A DNA stretch of 64,000 nucleotides, taken from the NCBI RefSeq assembly GCF_005144885.1, contig NZ_CP039690.1, positions 4,105,001 to 4,169,000 on the forward strand, in the 5' to 3' direction. The notes below the pieces were generated by a model. It searched no databases. It had not been told where the DNA came from and saw only the letters and a list, made by a program, of their open reading frames with translations. The position numbers were made by a program, and so were the translations under genes. The DNA is from Phreatobacter stygius (GTDB taxonomy: Bacteria > Pseudomonadota > Alphaproteobacteria > Rhizobiales > Phreatobacteraceae). Shown one piece after another: positions 1-9,534 of the stretch; the first letter of the stretch is position 1, and each line of letters begins with the position of its first letter.

Positions 1-1
1 A

Positions 2-94
2 CTGCTCGTCTTCACGCTGAGCGACCAGCCCTCCGAACCGGTCGAACCCGGCGAACCGGCGCTCGCCACGCGCACCAGCGAGGCGATGTCATGA
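2..94 (+). CDS. 3' end of an upstream gene (partial)
   Basis: An open frame enters from the left edge and ends at TGA 92-94, overlapping the ATG of the glutathione S-transferase gene in an ATGA arrangement. The visible 30-residue tail begins with the hydrophobic residues LLVFTL and continues as an acidic, Pro-rich stretch. This could be the end of a membrane protein, but the family cannot be recognised from this piece. The overlap suggests translational coupling with the next gene. Confidence 0.45.
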   Translation: MLVFTLSDQPSEPVEPGEPALATRTSEAMS

Positions 95-714
95 TCCAGC
101 TCTATACCGACACTTCGCCCAACGGTTTCAAGGCAACCATCGCGCTCGAGGAACTGGGCCTAGCTTACACGATTCATCACGTCAGGATCGACGCGGGCGA
201 CCATCGCCAGCCCGCTTTCCTGGCGCTCAACCCCCATGGCCGCATCCCCGTCATCACCGACCCGGACACCGGCATCACGCTGTTTGAATCCGCGGCGATC
301 CTGCTCTACCTCGCCGACAAGACCGGGCGGCTGCTGCCAGCCGGGAAGAAGGTCCGCTGGGAGGCGATCCAATGGCTGCAGTTCCATGCCGCAAGCGTCG
401 GGCCGATCCTTGGCCAGCGTGTGCATTTCGAGCTGTTCGAGAAGACGCCGATGCCCATAGCGATCGCGCGCTACCGCCGGCTGACCGCTGAAGCCTTCGC
501 AACGCTCGACGCGCGGCTCTCGGACCGGCGCTATCTCGCCGGCGACGACTATTCGATCGCCGATATCGCCACCTTCGGCTGGACCCATATCGCCGACATC
601 TGCGGCTTCCGCTTCGACGAATATGGAAACCTCGCCCGTTGGCATGCCGACATCGCCGGACGCCCCGCCGTGCAGCGCGGCATCGCGCTTCCCGCCCCGG
701 CGACCGGGCCTTAA
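91..714 (+). CDS. Glutathione S-transferase family protein (Nu-class/YfcG-like)
   Basis: A 207-residue protein of normal GST length. Residues 1-80 form a thioredoxin-like glutathione domain and about 88-200 an all-helical C-terminal domain. The N-terminal TSPNGFK (residues 8-14) resembles the Thr-Pro-Asn-Gly motif of YfcG/Nu-class enzymes, and FESAAILLYL near residue 64 is the Glu-Ser glutathione gamma-glutamyl binding loop. Such enzymes act as disulfide reductases or peroxidases in the cytosol; the substrate cannot be read here. The stop codon overlaps that of the convergent RNA methyltransferase within TTAA at 711-714. Confidence 0.85.
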   Translation: MIQLYTDTSPNGFKATIALEELGLAYTIHHVRIDAGDHRQPAFLALNPHGRIPVITDPDTGITLFESAAILLYLADKTGRLLPAGKKVRWEAIQWLQFHAASVGPILGQRVHFELFEKTPMPIAIARYRRLTAEAFATLDARLSDRRYLAGDDYSIADIATFGWTHIADICGFRFDEYGNLARWHADIAGRPAVQRGIALPAPATGP

Positions 715-1928
715 CGCGAAAAGGTCGCGACCAGCTCGACATGGGCCGACCAGCGGAACTGGTCGACCGGCGTGACGGTCTCGAGTTTCCAGCCGCCGGC
801 GATCAGGGTCGCCGCATCGCGCGCGAAAGTGGCGGGATTGCAGGAGACCGCGACGATGCGGCCGATATCGGCCTTGGCCAGGATCTTCGCCTGGGTCTCG
901 GCGCCGGCGCGCGGCGGATCGAACACCACCGCGTCCAGGCCCTTCAGGTCGGCGGCCATCATCGGCCGGCGGAACAGGTCACGTGTCTCGGCGACGATCG
1001 GTTTCAGGCCTGAAGCGCCGCGCACCGCCGCGGCGAGCGCCGCGATCGCTTGCCCGTCGGCGTCGACGGCATGGACGCGGGTCTGGGTCGCCAGCCGGAG
1101 TGCGAAGGGGCCGACACCGCAGAACAGGTCGGCGGCCTTCTTGGCCTTGCCGACGCCGTCGAGCACCAGGCGCGACAGCACCTCTTCGCCCTTGGTGGTC
1201 GCCTGGAGGAAGACGCCTGGCGGCAATTGCACCCGGATCGCGTCGATCTGGATCGACGGTGGCTCGCGCTGCATCACCAGGTCGCCGTGATTGGTCAGGC
1301 GTGCCAGGCCCTGGGCATTGCCGGCGGCCAGGAGTTCGAGGCGCTGGCGCTCGCTGAGCTTGCCGGCGCCGCGCAGTTCCATGTCGAGGCCACTGTCGGT
1401 GGCGGTGATCTGGATGTCGAGCGGTTTGGTGGCGGATTCGAGCACCCGGGCCACGGCGCGGGCGGCGGCGAGAGCGCGGTCGAGCTTCGGGTCGAGGATC
1501 GGGCAGGCGTCGATCGCGATGAGCGCGTGGCTGCGCGCCGCGGCAAAGCCGACGACGAGGTTCGTTCCCTGGCCGCGCCGGGCGTGAAAGGTCACCCGTC
1601 GGCGGCCCGCGCCATGGGCGTCGATGGTCTCGGCGATATCGGCCTGCAGCCCGTGCGGGCGCAGCGCCGCCGCCACCAGGTCGCGCTTCCAGGCGAGATA
1701 GGAGGCAGGCGCCCAATGTTGCAGCGCGCAGCCGCCGCAGCTGCCGAAATAGCGGCATTCCGGCTGGATCCGCTCGGCGCTCGGCACCAGGATGGCCGAG
1801 GGCAGGGCGCGTTCATCACGACCTTCGACTTCCACCACTTCGCCGGCCAGCGTGAACGGCACGAACCGGTGGCCGGCAACGCCATCGCCACGGTGGCCGA
1901 CATGCGAAATGGTCAGCCGCTCGGTCAT
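711..1928 (-). CDS. Class I SAM-dependent RNA methyltransferase, TrmA/RlmD (m5U) family
   Basis: A 405-residue protein of the uracil-C5 RNA methyltransferase family, which methylates U in 23S rRNA or tRNA using S-adenosylmethionine. Cys58, Cys64 and Cys67 in CRYFGSCGGC, with Cys142 in ACPIL, fit the 4Fe-4S cluster ligands of RlmD-type enzymes. The C-terminal half has the SAM site (ADLFCGVGPFAL), VFDPPRAG and the catalytic cysteine in VSCNPATFARD. The N-terminal TRAM-like part is short. Its ATG overlaps the tlyA stop (ATGA at 1925-1928), so it is the third gene of a coupled dxs-tlyA operon. Which U it modifies is not decidable from sequence alone. Confidence 0.88.
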   Translation of the reverse strand: MTERLTISHVGHRGDGVAGHRFVPFTLAGEVVEVEGRDERALPSAILVPSAERIQPECRYFGSCGGCALQHWAPASYLAWKRDLVAAALRPHGLQADIAETIDAHGAGRRRVTFHARRGQGTNLVVGFAAARSHALIAIDACPILDPKLDRALAAARAVARVLESATKPLDIQITATDSGLDMELRGAGKLSERQRLELLAAGNAQGLARLTNHGDLVMQREPPSIQIDAIRVQLPPGVFLQATTKGEEVLSRLVLDGVGKAKKAADLFCGVGPFALRLATQTRVHAVDADGQAIAALAAAVRGASGLKPIVAETRDLFRRPMMAADLKGLDAVVFDPPRAGAETQAKILAKADIGRIVAVSCNPATFARDAATLIAGGWKLETVTPVDQFRWSAHVELVATFSR

Positions 1929-2728
1929 GGCCTTGAGCCCCGCAACGCATGCATGAGGAATTCCCGGTTGCCTTCGCCGCCGGCGATCGGGCTGTCGATC
2001 ACCCTTGTGACCGTCCAGCCCAGCGCCGCGGTGGCGGTCTTGATCTTCTCGACGGCACCGTCGCGCGCGGCGGCATCACGCACCAGGCCGTTCTTGCCGA
2101 CCAGCCCACGGCCAACCTCGAATTGCGGCTTGATCAGCGCGACCAGGTCGGCTGACGGCGCCAGCAGGGCCGTGATGGCGGGCAGGACCAGGGTCAGCGA
2201 AATGAAACTGACATCGACCACGCCGAGATCCGGCATCGGATCGAGCGGCTCCAGATTGCGGATATCAGTCGCCTCCAGCGCCGTCACATCAGGCCGGCCG
2301 CGCAGGCTCTTGTGCAACTGGTCGCGCCCGGTATCGACCGCGGTGACTTGGGCTGCGCCACGCTCCAGCAACACCTGGGTGAAGCCGCCGGTGGAGGCGC
2401 CGATGTCGAGGCAGACCCGGCCTTCCGGGCTGATGCCGAAAACGTCGAGCCCATGGGCAAGCTTGACGCCGCCGCGCGACACCCAGGGGTGCTCGGCGGT
2501 GGCCGACAGCGCGGCGGTGAGGCCGATCTCGTCGGACGCCTTCTTGACCGGCCGGCCGTCGGCGCTGACGAGGCCCGCGGCGATCGCGGCTTGCGCCTTG
2601 GCACGGCTCTCGAACAGGCCACGCTCGACCAGCAGGATATCGGCGCGGCGTTTGGCACCCTGGTGCACCGGTGTCGCCGGCGCAGCTCCTGTCGCCTCGC
2701 CGGGGGTCAGCTTGCCGGCGGCGTTCAC
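1925..2728 (-). CDS. tlyA: TlyA family rRNA (cytidine-2'-O)-methyltransferase
   Basis: A 267-residue protein with an N-terminal S4 RNA-binding domain (about residues 25-85, from [12 protein letters not shown]) and a C-terminal FtsJ-type Rossmann methyltransferase domain with [11 protein letters not shown] as SAM-binding motif I. TlyA proteins 2'-O-methylate cytidines in 16S and/or 23S rRNA; the old name hemolysin A reflects an indirect phenotype. The start is GTG at 2726-2728 and overlaps the dxs stop by GTGA. It sits between dxs and an RNA methyltransferase, with overlaps at both ends. Confidence 0.9.
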   Translation of the reverse strand: MNAAGKLTPGEATGAAPATPVHQGAKRRADILLVERGLFESRAKAQAAIAAGLVSADGRPVKKASDEIGLTAALSATAEHPWVSRGGVKLAHGLDVFGISPEGRVCLDIGASTGGFTQVLLERGAAQVTAVDTGRDQLHKSLRGRPDVTALEATDIRNLEPLDPMPDLGVVDVSFISLTLVLPAITALLAPSADLVALIKPQFEVGRGLVGKNGLVRDAAARDGAVEKIKTATAALGWTVTRVIDSPIAGGEGNREFLMHALRGSRP

Positions 2729-4659
2729 GCGCTGAGTGCGCCCGGCACCGCCTGGACATCAAGCGCGTCGCGGCCGAGCGCCTCGAACACCTTGGTCACG
2801 ATGCCGCGGGCGTCGAGGCCGGCGCGGGCATACATGGCTTCCGGCTTGTCGTGGTCGAGATAGACGTCAGGCAGCACCATCGGGCGCACCTTGCAGCCGC
2901 CGTCGAGCAGGCCGGCATCGGCCAGCGCATGCAGCACATAGGAGCCGAAACCGCCGATCGAACCTTCCTCGACGGTGACAAGCACCTCGTGATCGCGGGC
3001 GAGCCGGGTCACCAGGTCGACATCGAGCGGCTTGGCGAAGCGGGCATCGGCAACCGTCGTGGACAGACCCAGCGCGCCGAGCTCTTCGGCTGCCCTCAGG
3101 CATTCGGCAAGCCGGGTGCCGAACGACAGCAGCGCCACCCGCGTGCCCTCCTTGACGATGCGGCCCTTGCCGATCTCGAGCGGCACGCCGTGCGCCGGCA
3201 TGTCGACGCCCACGCCCTCGCCGCGCGGATAGCGGAACGCGATCGGGCCTTCGTCATAAGCCGCCGCGGTCGCCACCATATGGACCAGCTCGGCTTCGTC
3301 GCTGGCCGCCATCACCACGAAGCCGGGCAGGCAGCCGAGATAGGCGACGTCGAAAGCGCCGGCATGGGTCGGCCCGTCGGCGCCGACCAGGCCGGCGCGG
3401 TCGATCGGGAAGCGCACCGGCAAGCCCTGGATCGCCACGTCGTGGACGACCTGGTCATAGGCGCGCTGCAGGAAGGTGGAATAGATCGCGCAGAACGGCT
3501 TGAAGCCTTCGCTGGCAAGTCCGGCGGCGAAAGTCACGGCATGCTGTTCGGCGATGCCGACGTCGAAGGTGCGGGCGGGAAACGCCTTTTCGAACAGGTC
3601 GAGGCCGGTGCCGGTCGGCATGGCCGCGGTGATCGCGATGATCTTGTCGTCCTTCGCGGCTTCCTTGATCAGGCTTTCGCCGAACACCTTCGTGTAGGAC
3701 GGCGCATTGGCCTTGGCCTTCACCTGGGTGCCGGTGATCACGTCGAACTTGGCCACCGCGTGAAGCTTGTCGGCGGTCTCTTCCGCCGGCGCATAACCCT
3801 TGCCCTTCTGGGTCACGACATGAACCAGGATCGGGCCGAAATCGGCGTCGCGGACATTCTTGAGCACCGGCAGCAGGTGGTCGAGATTGTGCCCGTCGAT
3901 CGGTCCGACGTAATAGAAGCCGAGCTCTTCGAACAGAGTGCCGCCGGTGACGAAGCCGCGGGCATGCTCGACGGCGCGGGTGACCGTGCGGTCGAGGGTG
4001 GCCCCGAGCCGCTTCGACAGTTGCTTGCCGATATCGCGCAGCTTCAGATAGGTCTTGCCCGAGGCGAGCCTTGCCAGATAGGCCGACATGGCGCCAACCG
4101 GCGGGGCGATCGACATGTCGTTGTCGTTCAGGATGACGATCAGCCGCTCGCCGCGGGCGCCGGCATTGTTCATCGCTTCATAGGCCATGCCGGCCGACAT
4201 GGCGCCGTCGCCGATGACCGCGATGACGTGGTTCTTGGCGCCCTTCAGGTCGCGCGCCACCGCCATGCCGAGGCCGGCCGAGATCGAGGTCGACGAATGG
4301 GCGGCGCCGAACGGGTCGAATTCGCTTTCGGCCCGCTTGGTGAAACCCGACAGGCCATTGGCCTGGCGCAGCGTGCGGATACGGTCGCGCCGGCCGGTCA
4401 GAATCTTGTGCGGGTAGGCCTGGTGGCCGACATCCCAGATCACCCGGTCACGCGGGGTGTCGAAAACATAATGCAACGCAGTGGTCAGCTCGACCACGCC
4501 GAGACCGGCGCCGAGATGGCCGCCGGTGACCGAAACCGCCGCGATGGTCTCCGCCCGCAATTCGTCGGCGACCTGCTTCACCTGATATTCGGGGATCTTG
4601 CGCAGATCTTCGGGGATCCGGATGGTGTCGAGGAGAGGCGTTGCTGGGCGATCTGTCAC
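2725..4659 (-). CDS. dxs: 1-deoxy-D-xylulose-5-phosphate synthase
   Basis: First enzyme of the MEP isoprenoid pathway; it condenses pyruvate and glyceraldehyde-3-phosphate using thiamine diphosphate. I place the start at GTG 4657-4659 (protein begins [10 protein letters not shown], 644 residues), which matches the usual length; the frame is open another 34 codons upstream, but that part looks non-coding. Seen: His49 and His79 in the active-site region, GDG 150-152 with Asn-Asn 164-165 as the TPP/Mg motif, the [15 protein letters not shown] transketolase segment and [13 protein letters not shown]. It leads the operon dxs-tlyA-methyltransferase. The 243 nt between it and the pirin gene must hold the promoter; I see no clear box there. 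Confidence 0.96.
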   Translation of the reverse strand: MTDRPATPLLDTIRIPEDLRKIPEYQVKQVADELRAETIAAVSVTGGHLGAGLGVVELTTALHYVFDTPRDRVIWDVGHQAYPHKILTGRRDRIRTLRQANGLSGFTKRAESEFDPFGAAHSSTSISAGLGMAVARDLKGAKNHVIAVIGDGAMSAGMAYEAMNNAGARGERLIVILNDNDMSIAPPVGAMSAYLARLASGKTYLKLRDIGKQLSKRLGATLDRTVTRAVEHARGFVTGGTLFEELGFYYVGPIDGHNLDHLLPVLKNVRDADFGPILVHVVTQKGKGYAPAEETADKLHAVAKFDVITGTQVKAKANAPSYTKVFGESLIKEAAKDDKIIAITAAMPTGTGLDLFEKAFPARTFDVGIAEQHAVTFAAGLASEGFKPFCAIYSTFLQRAYDQVVHDVAIQGLPVRFPIDRAGLVGADGPTHAGAFDVAYLGCLPGFVVMAASDEAELVHMVATAAAYDEGPIAFRYPRGEGVGVDMPAHGVPLEIGKGRIVKEGTRVALLSFGTRLAECLRAAEELGALGLSTTVADARFAKPLDVDLVTRLARDHEVLVTVEEGSIGGFGSYVLHALADAGLLDGGCKVRPMVLPDVYLDHDKPEAMYARAGLDARGIVTKVFEALGRDALDVQAVPGALSA

Positions 4660-4902
4660 GATTTCACCGGCTGGCGCATGGCCCGGAAGGGTCGGAAGCC
4701 GTTTGCCGCGGCAACCATGCGAGGACGAGGATGATCCAACACAGCGCGGACGATACCCCACGCCAAGGGTCGAGGGTTACACCACCGACTTAAGGCGTGC
4801 AATGCAATGGAGCCAGGGCGACCGATTGGCGCAGGCATGGCTAAATCATGAGCAAGCCCAGATTTTCGGCTTCGGGACGAAGAAGCCGACCCGCGCGAAC
4901 GT

Positions 4903-5820
4903 CTAGTCCGGCAGCGGAATGTAGTCCTGCTCGTCGCCCGGCACGACGTCGAAACGCCGCTGGCGCCAATTGTCCTTGGCCTGCTCAATACGTTCCTTCG
5001 AGGATGAGACGAAGTTCCACCAGATGAAGCGGGGGCCATCCATGACCGCGCCGCCGCACAGGATCAGCCGCGCGGCCGAGACCGCGGTCAGCGTGATGCG
5101 GTCGGCCGGGCGCAGCACCAGCATCTTGCCCTCGCCGAAAATATCGCCCTGCACGTCGATCTCGCCGGAGACGACATAGATCGCGCGTTCCTCGATCTCC
5201 GGATCGATCGGCAGCTTGGCGCCCGGTTCCAGCACGATGTCGGCATAAACCGTGTCCCAGGTGGTCGGCACCGGTGCGGTCTTGCCATAGAGCGAGCCGA
5301 GCACGACGCGGATCGACTTGCCTTCGGCTTCGATCACCGGCAGTGCCGCGCGGTCGACATGGTCGAAACCGGGTGCGCCTTCTTCCTGATCGCGCGGCAG
5401 GGCGAGCCAGCTCTGGATGCCATGCAGCTCGTGGCCCTTGGCTTTCAGCGCCGGATCGGTGCGTTCGGAATGCACGATGCCGCGCCCGGCGGTCATCAGG
5501 TTCACCTCGCCCGGATTGATCGGCACATAGGTGCCGAGACTGTCCCGATGCTGGATCTGGCCGGCGAACAGATAGGTGACGGTGGCAAGTCCGATATGGG
5601 GGTGCGGCCGGACATCGATGCCGTTGCCGTCGCGGAACACCGCCGGCCCCATATGGTCGAAGAAGATGAACGGCCCGACCATGCGGCGCTTGGCGAAGGG
5701 CAGCGCGCGCCGCACGGTGAAGCCGCCGAGATCGTGGGTGCGCGGCACGATCACCATTTCGATGGCGTCGCAGGCGAGCTTGTCGCCGAGCACCGGGTCG
5801 GGCGTGGGAGAAAACGACAT
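4903..5820 (-). CDS. Pirin family protein
   Basis: A 305-residue bicupin. The start at 5820 (MSFSPTPDPV) is chosen because pirin homology begins about 20 residues later; the open frame extends 182 codons further but is antisense-like noise over the SDR gene. The N-terminal cupin carries the RPHPHIGL metal-binding His pair with a further His in QIQHRD, and HGIQSW follows. The C-terminal cupin is seen at about 190-290. Some pirins are quercetin 2,3-dioxygenases and others redox-responsive iron proteins; the role here is open. It lies 80 nt downstream of the SDR gene on the same strand. Confidence 0.88.
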   Translation of the reverse strand: MSFSPTPDPVLGDKLACDAIEMVIVPRTHDLGGFTVRRALPFAKRRMVGPFIFFDHMGPAVFRDGNGIDVRPHPHIGLATVTYLFAGQIQHRDSLGTYVPINPGEVNLMTAGRGIVHSERTDPALKAKGHELHGIQSWLALPRDQEEGAPGFDHVDRAALPVIEAEGKSIRVVLGSLYGKTAPVPTTWDTVYADIVLEPGAKLPIDPEIEERAIYVVSGEIDVQGDIFGEGKMLVLRPADRITLTAVSAARLILCGGAVMDGPRFIWWNFVSSSKERIEQAKDNWRQRRFDVVPGDEQDYIPLPD

Positions 5821-5900
5821 GGCCAAGCCTCCTGTTTCGCCTGTGACAACGATATCGAATGCTTCACGCCCGGCGTCTTGCCCCACGCGCCGACGTGACG

Positions 5901-6689
5901 TCAGACGTTGCGGGTGGCTCCGCCGTCGACGCGGATCTTCGACCCCGTGATGTAGCCCGCCTGCTCCGAGCAGAGGAAGGCCGCGGTCGAGCCGAACTCC
6001 TCGGCCGAGCCGAGCCGGCCGGCGGGAATGGTGGCGATCGAGGCCGCCTCGATATCGGCCAGCGACTTGCCCGAGCGTTGGGAATTCGCCGCATCGAGCT
6101 CCTTGATGCGGTCGGTGGCGATGCGGCCTGGCAGGATCATGTTGACCGTCACGCCGTCCTTGGCGACTTCGGCCGACAGGGTCTTCGACCAGCCGACGAT
6201 CGACGCGCGCAAGGCATTGGACAGGGCGAGATTGGGGATCGGCTGCTCGACGCCTGACGAGGCGACGGTCAGGACGCGGCCCCATTTGCGCTGGCGCATG
6301 CCGGGCAGAAGCGCCGCGGTCATGGCGAAGACCGGTTCCACCATGGTCTTGAAATATTTGAGCCATTCATCATCGGCGACCTCGGTCGCCGGCTTGGCCG
6401 GCGGGCCGCCGGTATTGTTCACCAGAATGTCGATCTGGCCGAGGGTCTTCTCGGCGATCGCCACGATCTCCGCCACCGCGCCGGGCGCACCGAGATCGGC
6501 GGCAATGCCATAGGCCTTGCCCTTGCCGCGCGCGGTGATCTGCTCGGCATTGGCCTTGATGCGGTCGGCGGTGCGGCCGACCAGCATGACGGTCACGCCT
6601 TCGGCGGCAAGCGCCTCGGCGATGCCCAGGCCCAGGCCCCGGCTCGACGCCAGCACCAGGGCTTTCTTGTTCGAAAGGCCGAAATCCAT
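5901..6689 (-). CDS. SDR family oxidoreductase lacking the YxxxK catalytic pair
   Basis: A 262-residue short-chain dehydrogenase/reductase fold. The start at 6689 is supported by a GAGGAGGA ribosome-binding site. The cofactor motif ASSRGLGLG (residues 14-22) and NNTGG (91-95) are present, and the C-terminus keeps GGA after GSKIRVD. Where FabG-like enzymes have Tyr-x-x-x-Lys, about 13 residues after the Ser of VASSG, this protein has SNALR, i.e. Ser157 and Arg161. Both residues are therefore replaced. A normal dehydrogenase reaction is doubtful; a binding or altered catalytic role is possible. Neighbours on the same strand are LysE (upstream) and pirin (downstream). Confidence 0.85.
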   Translation of the reverse strand: MDFGLSNKKALVLASSRGLGLGIAEALAAEGVTVMLVGRTADRIKANAEQITARGKGKAYGIAADLGAPGAVAEIVAIAEKTLGQIDILVNNTGGPPAKPATEVADDEWLKYFKTMVEPVFAMTAALLPGMRQRKWGRVLTVASSGVEQPIPNLALSNALRASIVGWSKTLSAEVAKDGVTVNMILPGRIATDRIKELDAANSQRSGKSLADIEAASIATIPAGRLGSAEEFGSTAAFLCSEQAGYITGSKIRVDGGATRNV

Positions 6690-6777
6690 TGTGTCCTCCT
6701 CAATTCGGGGGCGAAGACAAGCCCGAAGCCGCAGCCGACGCAAGAGGACGGCATGCGGGACAGCCCAGCGAAATCTC

Positions 6778-7395
6778 TCAGCGCGTCCGCGACACCGCGA
6801 GCCAGACGCCGCCGCCGATCAGGAAGCCGCCGCTGATCCGCGACATGAGCCGGATGCTCGCCTGCGACAGGCTGCGGCTGGTCCGTCCGCAGATGATCGC
6901 ATAGGCGCTGTCGGACACCGCCGCACAGGCCATGGCGGTGAGGCCCATGATCGCGATCTGCAGGCCGTGCGGCCGCGCCGGATCGATGAATTGCGGAAAG
7001 AAGGCGCCGAAGAACACCAGGGTCTTCGGATTGGAGAGGGCGACCAGCAGGCCCTGCAGGAAGAAGCCGCCGCGCGGCGCCGCCGGCGCGGCACCCGTCG
7101 CGCCGTCGGTCCTGGCGCTGCGGATCATCTTCCAGCCGAGCCAGATGAGATAGGCGGCGCCGGCGAGCCGGACCCATTCGAACCAGTGACCCATGGCGGC
7201 GATGACCGAATTCAGGCCGATGCCGGCGACCGCGATCATGATGGCGAGGCCGAGCTGGGTGCCGGCGACATTGGCGAGCCCCGCGCGGGTGCCGTGCTTC
7301 AGGCCGTTGGCGATGATCAGCGTGACCGTCGGTCCGGGCACCAGCACGATCACCAGGCAGGCGAGCAGATAGGCGAGGTAGAGTTCGAGCGACAT
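6778..7395 (-). CDS. LysE family translocator
   Basis: A 205-residue inner-membrane exporter of the LysE/RhtB superfamily with about six hydrophobic segments. The N-terminal VLVPGPTVTLIIANGLKHG matches the family's conserved PGP motif, and FFLQGLLVALSNPKTLVFFGAFFPQF the conserved middle motif with Asn-Pro-Lys. Members export amino acids or related metabolites by proton antiport; the substrate is not readable. It lies 51 nt downstream of the DUF1194 gene. It is the first of three LysE paralogues in this window. Confidence 0.88.
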   Translation of the reverse strand: MSLELYLAYLLACLVIVLVPGPTVTLIIANGLKHGTRAGLANVAGTQLGLAIMIAVAGIGLNSVIAAMGHWFEWVRLAGAAYLIWLGWKMIRSARTDGATGAAPAAPRGGFFLQGLLVALSNPKTLVFFGAFFPQFIDPARPHGLQIAIMGLTAMACAAVSDSAYAIICGRTSRSLSQASIRLMSRISGGFLIGGGVWLAVSRTR

Positions 7396-7446
7396 CTGTG
7401 TCCGTCTCCGGCGGGCATGGGCTGCGCGGTGCGCGGCGTCGGTATT

Positions 7447-8265
7447 CTAGTTGCGATCCCAGCGCTCGCGCCACATGCGTTCGCCGATCAGGCAATCGAT
7501 CCGCTCGCTTTGCGCCGGCGCGATCGTCGCGCCGGTTGGCAGGATCCATTGCGGCGGCAGGCCGGCGACCTCCAGGATCAGCTTGCGCCGGGTGGCCGGA
7601 ACGAATTCGTCCGGATCCTTGATCGGGATGACGAAGGCACCGGGACCGCCGATGACGCAGTCGTGGTAATAGGCGTCGAGATTGTCCAGATCCATGGTGC
7701 GCGCGTCCGGCCGCTTCAGCATGATCGGCAGGCCGTTGATGGTGATGCCGCGCGACAGCGCCGCATCGCGCGCCGGCTCGACCAGCGGGCCATTGTTGTT
7801 GGCGCCGTCGCCGGAGACGTCGATGACCCGCCGCTGCGAGCGCAGGCCCGAGGTGTCGAACAGCGCCGCGCTCGCATTGATCGCGCCGGAAATGGAGGTG
7901 CGGAAGGCGCGCCGGATCGGCTTGGACTGCAGTTCGGCAGCGAAAGCCTGAGCACTTGCCGGACCGTCGATGATCCGCCAGCCGACCACCACCTGCTGGT
8001 CGAAAGCGCCGGCCCATTCCAGATAGGTGACGGCGATCTTGCCGATCAAGCCGCGCTTGATCGCATCCATGACCTCCGGCGCGACGATCGCCTGGAGGTA
8101 GCCGTCGCGCTGCAGGCGTTGCTCTTCCGGATCCATCGAATAGGAAATATCGACCGCCAGCACCAGTTGCAGGTCGACCTCCTCGCTGCCGGGCCGTGCC
8201 TGGGGATCGGCCGAGGCCGTCATGGCCAGGGTCACTGCGGCGGCGAGGATCAGGGCACGGATCAT
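7447..8265 (-). CDS. DUF1194 domain-containing secreted VWA-like protein
   Basis: A 272-residue protein starting at ATG 8263-8265 with a signal peptide (MIRALILAAAVTLAMTASA, cleavage near residue 19). The mature part begins with a von Willebrand A-like strand and the MIDAS motif DISYSM, and continues through the alternating helices and strands typical of DUF1194; GDGANNNGP near residue 135 is the second conserved loop. The family is widespread in Hyphomicrobiales and has no known function; a periplasmic metal-dependent protein-binding role is inferred. It may head a minus-strand run with LysE, SDR and pirin genes. Confidence 0.85.
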   Translation of the reverse strand: MIRALILAAAVTLAMTASADPQARPGSEEVDLQLVLAVDISYSMDPEEQRLQRDGYLQAIVAPEVMDAIKRGLIGKIAVTYLEWAGAFDQQVVVGWRIIDGPASAQAFAAELQSKPIRRAFRTSISGAINASAALFDTSGLRSQRRVIDVSGDGANNNGPLVEPARDAALSRGITINGLPIMLKRPDARTMDLDNLDAYYHDCVIGGPGAFVIPIKDPDEFVPATRRKLILEVAGLPPQWILPTGATIAPAQSERIDCLIGERMWRERWDRN

Positions 8266-8545
8266 GACAATCCCCTGCGGGACGGGCTGAACTGCGGCGA
8301 GCCTGACATAGGGTCGGGCCTTGCGGAATAGCCATGTCGCGCGGTTTCGCGAATAATCACCGTCTTTGCAATCACGGTCGTGGCATTGGGGTGCCAAGAT
8401 CGGAACCATGGGATATTCATGGTCGGCAAGGATCGTCCAGCGGGCCGCCGAACCAGACCAGCAGGGAACTTGGGGCCGCCAAGGACCTTGTAACGTTCCA
8501 GGCGCCGCCAAATGGCCGGCCGAGGCAGGGAAGGAATGGCTTCAA
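8266..8545. other. Intergenic region between divergent DUF1194 and histone-deacetylase-like genes
   Basis: 280 nt holding the promoters of two divergent genes. An open frame covers the plus strand, but its translation has no family similarity I recognise and the deacetylase homology starts only at 8546. AAGGAA at about 8531-8536 serves as ribosome-binding site for the TTG start at 8546. I see no strong hairpin or clear -35/-10 pair. Confidence 0.5.
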
Positions 8546-9475
8546 TTGACCACGCTCGTGCTGTCGCATCCCAAATGCCTTGACCACCTCACCCCCTATG
8601 GCCATCCCGAGCGTCCCGATCGTCTCAGGATGATCACCCATGTGCTGGAGCACGAGCGGTTCGCCGATCTCGCGCGGGACGAGGCGCCGCTGGCGACCGT
8701 CGAGGCGATCACCCGCGTTCATCCGCCCGAATTCATCGAGCGCATCGAAAATGCCACGCCGCTGGTGGATTTTGTTCATCTCGACGCCGACACGACCTTG
8801 TCGCCGGGCTCCTACGAGGCGGCGCTGCGCGCCGCCGGCGGCGGCGTCTTCGCGGTTGACGAGGTGATGGCCGGCAAGGTGTCGAACGCTTTCGTCGCGA
8901 CCCGCCCGCCGGGCCACCACGCCGAGACCACCACGGCCATGGGCTTCTGCCTGTTCAACAATGCCGCCATCGCGGCGCGCCACGCCCGCGCGGTTTACGG
9001 CGTCGAGCGGGTCGCCATTGTCGATTTCGACGTCCATCACGGCAATGGTACCCAGGACATTTTCTGGTCCGATCCGAGCGTGATGTATCTGTCGACCCAT
9101 GAAATGCCGCTCTATCCCGGCACGGGTGCTGCCCGCGAGACCGGCGCCTATGACCAGGTCGTCAACGCGCCGCTGTCGGCCGGCGATGGTGGCGATGAAT
9201 TCCGCCAGGCTTTCGAGCAGGCGATCTTGCCGCGCATGCGCGGCTTCAGCCCGGATCTGGTGATCATTTCGGCCGGCTTCGACGCCCATCAGCGCGACCC
9301 GCTGGCCAATCTCAATCTGACCGAGGCGGATTTCGGCTGGGCGACCAGGGAGATCATGGCGATTGCCGACCAGACCGCCGGCGGCCGCATCGTTTCCATG
9401 CTGGAGGGTGGCTATGACCTCGAGGGGCTCGGCCGCTCGGTCGCGGCCCATGTCATGGCGCTGATGCGCGGCTGA
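8546..9475 (+). CDS. Histone deacetylase family protein (class II-like acetylpolyamine/protein deacetylase)
   Basis: A 309-residue Zn-dependent arginase-fold deacetylase. I choose TTG 8546, just after AAGGAA, because the protein then begins right before LSHPKCLDHLTPYGHPERPDR, the usual N-terminus. Catalytic features: TRPPGHHAE with the His-His pair, FDVHHGNGTQD with zinc-binding Asp and His, and SAGFDAHQRDPL with the third Asp ligand. A C-terminal MLEGGYDLEGLG loop is present. Family members deacetylate acetylpolyamines, acetylated lysines or small acetylated compounds. In related genomes this gene often lies near xseB and dxs, as here, though the local order is interrupted. Confidence 0.92.
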   Translation: MTTLVLSHPKCLDHLTPYGHPERPDRLRMITHVLEHERFADLARDEAPLATVEAITRVHPPEFIERIENATPLVDFVHLDADTTLSPGSYEAALRAAGGGVFAVDEVMAGKVSNAFVATRPPGHHAETTTAMGFCLFNNAAIAARHARAVYGVERVAIVDFDVHHGNGTQDIFWSDPSVMYLSTHEMPLYPGTGAARETGAYDQVVNAPLSAGDGGDEFRQAFEQAILPRMRGFSPDLVIISAGFDAHQRDPLANLNLTEADFGWATREIMAIADQTAGGRIVSMLEGGYDLEGLGRSVAAHVMALMRG

Positions 9476-9534
9476 AGCCGTCGGCAACGCATGGCCGCGC
9501 CAAGGGCACGGCTCGCCAACAGGGGGCGCACCAC

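Noticed and set aside
2671-4734. A 687-codon open frame on the plus strand across dxs
   Set aside because: It is antisense to the clear dxs reading frame and its translation has low-complexity Arg/Gly/His composition without motifs; long antisense frames are common in high-GC DNA.
4903-6366. A 487-codon frame that would fuse an N-terminal region to pirin
   Set aside because: The first 182 codons overlap the SDR gene on the same strand in another frame and are Arg-rich without motifs; pirin starts at 5820.
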